A stretch of 18,904 nt of DNA, taken from contig NZ_JABBOU010000033.1 of NCBI RefSeq assembly GCF_018853465.1, forward strand, positions 1 through 18,904, in the 5' to 3' direction. The translations under genes and the position numbers were made by a program. A model generated the notes under the pieces. It was not told where the DNA came from and searched no databases. It saw only the letters and a list, made by a program, of their open reading frames with translations. Source of the stretch: Acidithiobacillus montserratensis (GTDB taxonomy: Bacteria; Pseudomonadota; Gammaproteobacteria; Acidithiobacillales; Acidithiobacillaceae). Positions 1-5,401 of this stretch are shown in pieces; position 1 is the first letter of the stretch, and each line of letters starts with the position of its first letter.

Positions 1-354
1 CCCGCCGATGCCTTGCGTCTGCTGTTCCGGCAGGCGGTGGTGACGGTCTGCCCCAGTGTGGGAGAAGGCTTTGATTTTTCGGGGGTAGAAGCCATGCGTT
101 GCGGCGGGGTGGTGGCCGCATCGGATATTCCCGTGCATCGGGAGGTATACGGCGATGCTGCCCGCTACTTTGATCCCTACGATACGGGCAGTCTGGTCCA
201 GACGCTGCGGCAGATGATTTACCATGAGGACGCCAGTGCCATACAGGCTGAGCTCCGCGCCGCTGGCGCCACCCAAAGCGCCCGCTACCTGCCCGAAAAA
301 ATTCTGCCCCAATGGCAAGACCTGCTCTGGCAGGTAGGGAAACCCAGCCCATAA
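1..354 (+). CDS. Glycosyltransferase family 4 (GT-B), C-terminal fragment
   Basis: The reading frame is open from base 1 to the TAA at 352-354, so the gene begins upstream and only about 117 C-terminal residues are seen. They match the nucleotide-sugar-binding half of a GT4 retaining transferase: the E-G-F-x-F-S-G-V-E stretch is the EX7E motif. It is followed by an A-M-R-C-G-G-V-V-A-A-S-D-I-P segment and a H-R-E-V-Y-G-D-A-A-R-Y-F-D-P block typical of the last Rossmann helix region. Such enzymes transfer a sugar from a nucleotide donor to a growing glycan at the cytoplasmic face of the membrane. The gene lies 91 bases before manC on the same strand, which suits a mannosyltransferase, but donor and acceptor cannot be read from this fragment. 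A TTG at 13 is only an internal codon, not a start. Confidence 0.85.
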   Translation, partial: PADALRLLFRQAVVTVCPSVGEGFDFSGVEAMRCGGVVAASDIPVHREVYGDAARYFDPYDTGSLVQTLRQMIYHEDASAIQAELRAAGATQSARYLPEKILPQWQDLLWQVGKPSP

Positions 355-435
355 ACTTGCATTATCGGCGTTGTTTCATGCACTATGACCCGAACAAGAA
401 TGCTTTGGTCATCCACCGCAGATTTAACCGCAAAT

Positions 436-440
436 GAGGA
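436..440 (+). promoter_or_regulatory. Shine-Dalgarno GAGGA that decides the manC start
   Basis: GAGGA lies five bases before the ATG at 446. The in-frame ATG at 434 overlaps this motif and has only a purine-poor stretch in front of it. The ATG at 446 (or 449) is therefore the better start. The same bases (ATGAGGA) are preserved in the manC relic at 15238-15244. Confidence 0.5.
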
Positions 441-445
441 CACAG

Positions 446-1903
446 ATGATGCGCATCGTACCCGTCATTCTTTCCGGTGGCACCGGTTCCCGCCTCTGGC
501 CCTTGTCGCGCAAGTCTTTCCCCAAGCCCTTTGTGACCCTGCCCGACGGCGAAAGTCTCATCCAGAAAACCCTGCGCCGGGTCATTGACATCAAGGGCGA
601 TGCCCCCCTGCTGACCGTTACTAACCGCGATTACTACTTCCTGACCCGCGACACCTTTGCCGAATGTGCCCGGATTCACGGTCAGACGGTCCATAATGTC
701 CACTACCTGCTCGAACCCGCCGGACGCAACACCACCCCCGCCATGGCCGCCGCCGCCCTCTGGGCGCAGGAAGTCGCCGGGCCGGACAGCATTCTGCTGG
801 TGCTGCCCTCCGATCATCTCATCCAAGACCAGACCCAGTTTGCCGCAGCCGTCCAAAAGGCGGCGGATCTCGCCCAGCAAGGCTATCTGGTCACCTTTGG
901 CATCACGCCGACTGCGCCGGAAACTGGCTACGGCTATATCCAGAAGGGGGCTGCGCTGGAGGGAGGCTATCAGGTCGCCCGCTTTGTCGAAAAACCCGAT
1001 CAATCTACCGCTCAGGATTACCTCGACAGCGGTCATTATCTCTGGAACTCGGGCATGTTCTGCATGCGCGCCGATAGTCTGCTCAGCGCCCTGCAAGCCT
1101 ATGCCCCAGAAGTGCTGGAAGCCGTGCAAAGCGCCATGGACGGTGCCAGCCGCAACGGCGACACCTGGGAGCTTGGCAGTGCGTTCAAGGAAGCGCCGGA
1201 TATTTCCATTGACTACGCGGTGATGGAAAAAGCCCCCAATGTGGCTGTGGTCGAAGCGGGCTTTGACTGGAATGATCTGGGCGCCTGGAGTGGCTACGGT
1301 TCTCTGATCGCCAAGGATGCCGACGGCAATCAGGTCCACGCCCCCGATTGTGTGCTGGTGGACACCCGGAACTGTGTGGTGCAAAGCCCCGACCGCCTCA
1401 CCGCCGTCCTCGGCCTACAGGACATTCTGATTGTGGACACCCCCGATGCCCTGCTGGTGGCCGACCGCAGTCGCGATCAGGAAGTCAAAACCATTGTCGA
1501 GCGCCTCAAATCCCGCAAGCACAGCACTGTCGATCTGCACACCACGGTTCATCGTCCCTGGGGCACTTACACCACCCTGGAAGAAGGCGAACACTTCAAG
1601 ATCAAGCGCATTGTCGTCAAAAAGGGCGAAAAACTCTCCCTGCAGATGCACCACCACCGCAGCGAACACTGGATTGTGGTGTCCGGCACCGCCCGCATCG
1701 TCAACGGCCACGAAGAAAAGCTCATCATGACCAATCAGTCCACTTATATCCCGGCGGGCTGTCATCATCGTCTGGAAAATCCGGGCATGATCGATCTGGT
1801 GCTCATCGAAGTGCAAAGCGGTGCCTACCTGGGCGAAGACGATATTGTCCGTTTTGATGACATCTATGGTCGCGCTGAGGCGCTAACTGCCCCTACAATC
1901 TGA
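446..1903 (+). CDS. manC: Bifunctional mannose-1-phosphate guanylyltransferase / mannose-6-phosphate isomerase (type II)
   Basis: The protein makes GDP-mannose: the N-terminal domain joins GTP and mannose-1-phosphate, and the C-terminal cupin interconverts fructose-6-phosphate and mannose-6-phosphate. Residues near 9-25 hold the nucleotidyltransferase signature L-S-G-G-T-G-S-R-L-W-P followed by F-P-K-P-F. F-V-E-K-P-D occurs mid-domain and D-W-N-D-L-G-A-W near the end of the first domain. The cupin half starts at V-H-R-P-W-G-T-Y and contains Q-M-H-H-H-R-S-E-H-W (metal-binding histidines) and I-P-A-G-C-H-H-R-L-E-N-P. Length from the start at 446 is 485 residues, slightly above the usual 470-480. 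An upstream ATG at 434 would add four residues but has no ribosome site. No phosphomannomutase gene is visible here. A decayed copy of its 5' end lies at 15231-15470. Confidence 0.95.
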   Translation: MMRIVPVILSGGTGSRLWPLSRKSFPKPFVTLPDGESLIQKTLRRVIDIKGDAPLLTVTNRDYYFLTRDTFAECARIHGQTVHNVHYLLEPAGRNTTPAMAAAALWAQEVAGPDSILLVLPSDHLIQDQTQFAAAVQKAADLAQQGYLVTFGITPTAPETGYGYIQKGAALEGGYQVARFVEKPDQSTAQDYLDSGHYLWNSGMFCMRADSLLSALQAYAPEVLEAVQSAMDGASRNGDTWELGSAFKEAPDISIDYAVMEKAPNVAVVEAGFDWNDLGAWSGYGSLIAKDADGNQVHAPDCVLVDTRNCVVQSPDRLTAVLGLQDILIVDTPDALLVADRSRDQEVKTIVERLKSRKHSTVDLHTTVHRPWGTYTTLEEGEHFKIKRIVVKKGEKLSLQMHHHRSEHWIVVSGTARIVNGHEEKLIMTNQSTYIPAGCHHRLENPGMIDLVLIEVQSGAYLGEDDIVRFDDIYGRAEALTAPTI

Positions 1904-1912
1904 ACATTCCCA

Positions 1913-1963
1913 TACACAAGGAACCCGCTGCGTGCTGAAGCCCCTCTATACTCGTATTAAAAA
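1913..1963 (+). repeat. Relic copy of the kpsE-like gene start (partner of 2653-2702)
   Basis: This stretch matches 2653-2702 with one single-base indel and a few substitutions. It includes the ribosome site, the GTG start codon (1932, matching 2671) and the first codons (M-L-K-P-L-Y-T-R-I-K versus M-L-K-S-L-W-N-R-I-K). After about 1963 the match ends. The frame from 1932 stays open only to the TGA at 2061-2063, giving a 43-residue nonsense-like ORF. It is best read as a truncated gene start left when the vapBC segment arrived, so that manC would once have been followed directly by the kpsE-like gene. Confidence 0.7.
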
Positions 1964-2007
1964 CGCCATAGCCAACGGCTTTACAGTCGGCTGTCAAGGC
2001 GCTAAAT

Positions 2008-2033
2008 TGTGTACTAGACACATAACTGGTACA
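2008..2033 (+). promoter_or_regulatory. Candidate VapB operator with nested inverted repeats
   Basis: Just upstream of the vapB ATG (2038) lie two overlapping inverted repeats. TGTGT-ACTAG-ACACA (2008-2022) has perfect 5-base arms, and TGTAC (2010-2014) pairs with GTACA (2029-2033). VapB-type antitoxins autoregulate by binding such palindromes near their own promoter. No binding evidence exists in the sequence itself, and promoter boxes are not clear. Confidence 0.4.
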
Positions 2034-2037
2034 TATT

Positions 2038-2232
2038 ATGCGCACCAATATAGAAATCGATGACCAATTAATGAGCGATGCTCTCCGGCTGACCGGCTTG
2101 AAGACCAAGAAAGAGACTGTGGAAATGGGCTTGCGCACGTTGTTGAGGCTACGGCAACAAGAACAACTGCGCCGTTTCCGGGGCAAGCTGCCCTGGGACG
2201 GTGACCTGAATGCCATGAGAAGCGACCAGTGA
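2038..2232 (+). CDS. vapB: VapB-family antitoxin
   Basis: This is a 64-residue protein beginning M-R-T-N-I-E-I-D-D-Q-L-M, the beta-strand and helix start of ribbon-helix-helix-type VapB antitoxins. The T-K-K-E-T-V-E-M-G-L-R-T-L helix follows, then a polar Q/R-rich C-terminal tail ending in G-K-L-P-W-D-G-D-L. That tail is the usual toxin-wrapping part, in which the W-x-G-D-L segment occupies the toxin site. Its stop codon overlaps the GTG start of the toxin gene by four bases (GTGA), a standard translationally coupled arrangement. The antitoxin is expected to neutralise the downstream PIN-domain toxin and to repress the shared promoter through palindromes at 2008-2033. The pair sits between manC and the export genes, where it may simply be a passenger or may stabilise the locus. 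Confidence 0.9.
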   Translation: MRTNIEIDDQLMSDALRLTGLKTKKETVEMGLRTLLRLRQQEQLRRFRGKLPWDGDLNAMRSDQ

Positions 2233-2630
2233 TTGTGGTCGATTCCAGCGTTTGGATTGATTTTTTCAGAGGCACTACAACCCCGCAAAGCGAGCGGCTT
2301 GACAGCCTGTTGAGCAGCGAGCCGCTGGGGCTTGGGGATCTGATTCTGGCAGAGGTTCTGCAGGGCTTTCGCAGTGAGAAAGACTTCAATTTGGCCAGAA
2401 AACTGCTAACCTCGTTGGATATCATAGTGCTTGGTGGGAAGGATATTGCCCTGCAAGCAGCCCGAAACTTTCGGGCGTTGAGGGCGCAAGGGGTGACGAT
2501 TCGAAAAACCATCAATACGATCATCGCCACGCGCTGCATGGAAGATGATTTATCGCTGCTCTACAGTGACAGGGATTTTGAGCCTTTTGTAGAGCATCTT
2601 GGTTTGCGCTCCGCGATGGCGGAATGCTGA
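2229..2630 (+). CDS. vapC: VapC-family PIN-domain ribonuclease toxin (possible active-site change)
   Basis: The 133-residue product is a full-length PIN domain. Acidic residues expected to bind Mg2+ are D5 (I-V-V-D-S-S-V-W-I-D), E42 (A-E-V-L-Q-G) and D114/D116 (Y-S-D-R-D-F). At the third position the family commonly has K-T-I-D-x-x-I-A, but here the sequence reads K-T-I-N-T-I-I-A, giving asparagine at 96 (AAT, 2514-2516). VapC toxins cleave structured RNA such as tRNA or rRNA, and loss of this aspartate usually weakens or abolishes catalysis. The start is the GTG at 2229 overlapping the antitoxin stop. The toxin may therefore be attenuated or dead, leaving a regulatory pair. The family call is firm, but activity is uncertain. 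Confidence 0.9.
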   Translation: MIVVDSSVWIDFFRGTTTPQSERLDSLLSSEPLGLGDLILAEVLQGFRSEKDFNLARKLLTSLDIIVLGGKDIALQAARNFRALRAQGVTIRKTINTIIATRCMEDDLSLLYSDRDFEPFVEHLGLRSAMAEC

Positions 2631-2652
2631 TGTTAGTTAATTATTGCAATTT

Positions 2653-2702
2653 TACACAGGAATCCGCTGCGTGCTGAAGTCCCTCTGGAATCGCATCAAA
2701 AA
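2653..2702 (+). repeat. 5' end of the kpsE-like gene duplicated at 1913-1963
   Basis: This is the intact partner of the relic at 1913-1963. It contains AGGAA (2658-2662), the GTG start (2671) and the first ten or so codons. Conservation of the leader plus the GTG in both copies also supports GTG at 2671 as the true start of the gene. Confidence 0.7.
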
Positions 2703-3789
2703 GCTCAACAAGCTCTTCATCTGGATCGTTTTGGTTCCTACGGGCCTGTCTATCCTGTACTTCGGTCTGATTGCCTCACCTGTATATATCAGCGAAGCCC
2801 GCTTTGTGGTGTACAGCCCCAACCAGCGGGTCAGTAGTAGTGGGTTGGCGTCTCTGCTCAGTAATCTGGGGGGCAGTAATTCCACCAGCGCTGCGCAAAC
2901 CATCAGTTCTTTCATTGCCTCCTGGGACGGCATGATGTCCGTCAACAAGCTCTATCCCCTCAAGCAGATTTACGGGAACAGCGAGATTGATATATTCAAC
3001 CGCTTCGGCGGGGTGTTTTATCCCTATACCTCCTATGTGCGCTTATGGCGTTACTACCAGAGCATGGTGGCGGATACCCTGGACAGCAGCAATGGCATCA
3101 GTGAGCTGAAGGTGCGCGCTTATACCGCCAAAGACGCCCAGAAAATCAACGATTTTCTCCTGAAGAAAAGTCAGGATATCGTCAACCAGCTCAATGCCAC
3201 TGCCCGCAGTCGTGCAGTATTTTATGCCAAGCAGGACGTGGAACAGGCCAAACGTTCCCTGCGCGATGCGACCCTGGCCCTGGCCGAGTACCGCAACAAT
3301 CACCGGGTATTCAGCCCGCCCGCGCAAAGCAGCCTGCAATTGGGTATGGTCAGCCGCTTGCAGGATCAGCTCATCACCCAGCAGACCGAACTGTCTTCCA
3401 TCATGGCCCATGCCCCTGCCAACCCCCAGATTCCTGTTCTGAAAAGCAGCATCCAGGCCCTGCAAGGGCAGATCGCCGCCGAACAGGCCAAAGTCACCGG
3501 TGACCGCCAATCTCTGGCCAGCAAGGATATTGAATTTGAACGCCTGACCGTCAACCAGCTCCTCGCGCAAAAACTGCTGGAAGCGGCCGTCACCTCCCTG
3601 GAACAGGCGCGGATGACCGCCCAAAAGCAGGAACTGTATCTGGAAACTATCAGCCGCCCCAACCTGCCCGATGCGCCCCAGGAGCCCAAGCGCTTTGAGG
3701 ATATTCTGGCCGTATTGATCGTCTCGCTGATGATCTGGGGGGTGTCGAGCATTCTCTACGCCGGGGTCAAGGAGCACCATGAACGCTAA
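2671..3789 (+). CDS. kpsE: Capsule polysaccharide export inner-membrane protein, KpsE/CtrB type
   Basis: This is a polysaccharide co-polymerase-type protein that links the inner-membrane ABC transporter to the outer-membrane channel in ABC-dependent capsule export. From GTG 2671 it is 372 residues, close to KpsE and CtrB (about 380). A hydrophobic segment at about 15-38 (L-F-I-W-I-V-L-V-P-T) is the first membrane helix. A long periplasmic domain follows with a helical coiled-coil-prone middle (A-R-S-R-A-V-F-Y-A-K onward). P-x-x-P near the end (R-P-N-L-P-D-A-P-Q-E-P) precedes the second helix (I-L-A-V-L-I-V-S-L-M-I-W-G), as is typical of the family. GTG 2671 is preferred over an upstream in-frame TTG at 2644 because AGGAA lies eight bases before it. 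Its last 11 bases overlap kpsM. It is GC-rich like manC. Confidence 0.9.
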   Translation: MLKSLWNRIKKLNKLFIWIVLVPTGLSILYFGLIASPVYISEARFVVYSPNQRVSSSGLASLLSNLGGSNSTSAAQTISSFIASWDGMMSVNKLYPLKQIYGNSEIDIFNRFGGVFYPYTSYVRLWRYYQSMVADTLDSSNGISELKVRAYTAKDAQKINDFLLKKSQDIVNQLNATARSRAVFYAKQDVEQAKRSLRDATLALAEYRNNHRVFSPPAQSSLQLGMVSRLQDQLITQQTELSSIMAHAPANPQIPVLKSSIQALQGQIAAEQAKVTGDRQSLASKDIEFERLTVNQLLAQKLLEAAVTSLEQARMTAQKQELYLETISRPNLPDAPQEPKRFEDILAVLIVSLMIWGVSSILYAGVKEHHER

Positions 3790-4579
3790 GGCCGGTCAGG
3801 AAACCTTCTGGTATCAGCTCCGCCTGCAACTGCGGGTCATCTGGGCGCTGATGCTGCGGGAAACGGTCACCCGCTTTGGCCGCGAAGGGCTGGGAATGCT
3901 ATGGATGATTGCCGAGCCTGCCATGTTTGTGGTAGGCGTGATGATTATTTTTTCGTTCATTGAAGTTGGCTATCCGTATGGAATCAGTGTTGCTGAATGG
4001 ATGGCTGTCAGTTATCCCACGTTGTTATTCTGGCGAAATGGTACGGGCAGAGTTACGGGAGCACTGAATATCAATCGTGCTTTATTGCATCACCAGCCCA
4101 TCCGGCCTATGGATATCATCTACTCGCGTATCCTGTTGGAGTTTGCCAGTGCGATGGCTGTGTTCTTGTTTCTGTTTCCGATTTTTATTGTGGTGGGGAT
4201 TTGTCATTTTCCTGCAAACGTCCTGACCATGGCAATAGGATACCTGTTAATTATTTGGTTTTCCTTTGGATTTGTGCTGATTATGGCGGGCTTGGCAGAA
4301 CTGAGCGAAACTATTGAAAAAACCTCACATATTATTCTTTACCTAATGTTGCCATTCAGTGGAATATTTATACCAACGTTTACTATACCTGAGCCTTATC
4401 GTGATTATCTCTTGTATTTTCCGCTGATTGATGCCGTAGATTATTTTCATCATGGATATTTTGGTTCAGCCGTACCGAGCTATTATCACTTGGATTATAC
4501 GGTTTTTGTGTTGATTGCTATGACGCTATTTGCTCTAGCAATTTCAGGGGTTGCTATTAGCAGGGTCAAGGCAAATTGA
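3779..4579 (+). CDS. kpsM: ABC-2 type polysaccharide export permease, KpsM/Wzm type
   Basis: This integral membrane subunit moves the finished glycan across the inner membrane. The 266-residue product has the family N-terminus (L-R-V-I-W-A-L-M-L-R-E-T-V-T-R-F-G, then G-M-L-W-M-I-A-E-P), followed by about six hydrophobic segments and a P-F-S-G-I-F-I-P region before the last helices. The ATG at 3779 is preceded by AAGGAG (3769-3774) inside the kpsE gene, so the two are translationally coupled. The usual next gene, the ATPase KpsT/Wzt, is absent: a DUF4214 gene follows, so the ATPase must lie outside the window. Composition changes sharply within the gene, from 40 G/C in bases 3841-3900 to 19 G/C in bases 4321-4380, with a switch near 3945. 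This suggests a recombinant gene with an exchanged C-terminal part. Confidence 0.92.
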   Translation: MNAKAGQETFWYQLRLQLRVIWALMLRETVTRFGREGLGMLWMIAEPAMFVVGVMIIFSFIEVGYPYGISVAEWMAVSYPTLLFWRNGTGRVTGALNINRALLHHQPIRPMDIIYSRILLEFASAMAVFLFLFPIFIVVGICHFPANVLTMAIGYLLIIWFSFGFVLIMAGLAELSETIEKTSHIILYLMLPFSGIFIPTFTIPEPYRDYLLYFPLIDAVDYFHHGYFGSAVPSYYHLDYTVFVLIAMTLFALAISGVAISRVKAN

Positions 4580-4606
4580 AGCACGGCTTAGGATAAGAGA
4601 TAGCTT

Positions 4607-5401
4607 ATGCCTATCCAACATATAACTGAACTTTTCGCGCTAGATGGGCCCAAGTTTATTGCTGAAGCTTATCGTAATCTGCTACAGCATGATCCCGATT
4701 TGCAAGGTATGAATTACTACCTAGGTAGGTTGGCTCAAGGACATAGCAAGGATTCAGTTATCTTACAATTATCGCAATCTGCAGAATGCAGACCCCACCA
4801 TGAGATTCTAGGGCTGGAGGCTTTAATCAAGACTGAACGTCGTGCCCAGCACTGGTTTTGGGGGTGGGTAATCCGTTCAACAAGAACAAAACGAGAAATT
4901 CAATTACTTCGTGAGGCCTTGGCAGCAGAACAATCTAAGGCCAACAAAATCGAGGATAAGCCAATAATGACGCGTGATAGTGTGCGGCTTGCTTATCTAT
5001 CGGTGCTAGGAAGAGAGCCGGAAAATGAAAAGGTTGTCAATCAATATTTACAATGCACTTCAGATGTTGGAACGTTATATCAGATTCTGCTTTCGTCCGA
5101 TGAATATAATTGGCAAATAAAAAAAGGTTTGAATGCAGAAGTTGTCAAGCAGGCATATATAATGATCCTTGGAAGAGAGCCAGAAACAGAAAAAGTAGTT
5201 AACGATTGCATCCAGATTGGGGATAGGGAGGCACTCTACCTGCGCTTACTGTCATCGGAAGAATTTCGGCAAAGGTTGAAAAAAAATAGTGACTCGAAGA
5301 GGGTTGGTAGTCCAAATATTGATCAGTTAACCCCGCATGTTATGCGTATCTATCAGGCACTCGATAATAAAATACAACAGACAAGGAAAGGAGGGAATTA
5401 A
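4607..5401 (+). CDS. DUF4214-domain protein with two further short helical repeats
   Basis: The protein has 264 residues and no signal peptide or membrane segment, so it is likely cytoplasmic. Residues about 5-70 form a DUF4214 module (F-I-A-E-A-Y-R-N-L-L, then D-P-D-x-Q-G-M-x-Y-Y-L-G-R-L). A charged linker (about 75-118) follows. Two repeats start at M121 and L175 (54 apart) with the pattern V-x-x-A-Y-x-x-x-L-G-R-E-P-E, ending L-L-S-S-x-E-[YF]. The N-terminal 90 residues are closely similar to the protein at 9888-11165, so the two are paralogues. DUF4214 modules occur in glycosyltransferases and surface-glycan loci, but no reaction is established. A scaffold role is inference. The start ATG has AGGA at 4590-4593. 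Its TAA shares one base with the ATG of the next gene. AT-rich, unlike its paralogue. Confidence 0.8.
   Translation: MPIQHITELFALDGPKFIAEAYRNLLQHDPDLQGMNYYLGRLAQGHSKDSVILQLSQSAECRPHHEILGLEALIKTERRAQHWFWGWVIRSTRTKREIQLLREALAAEQSKANKIEDKPIMTRDSVRLAYLSVLGREPENEKVVNQYLQCTSDVGTLYQILLSSDEYNWQIKKGLNAEVVKQAYIMILGREPETEKVVNDCIQIGDREALYLRLLSSEEFRQRLKKNSDSKRVGSPNIDQLTPHVMRIYQALDNKIQQTRKGGN

Noticed and set aside
357..386. Possible promoter for manC (TTGCAT with CACTAT)
   Set aside because: The -10 candidate matches the consensus at only about three of six positions, and the gap to the previous gene is short, so co-transcription is equally likely.
383..1384. Long open frame (333 codons) on the minus strand
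   Set aside because: It is fully antisense to manC, whose protein motifs are unmistakable. Long opposite frames are common in GC-rich genes and this one shows no family features.
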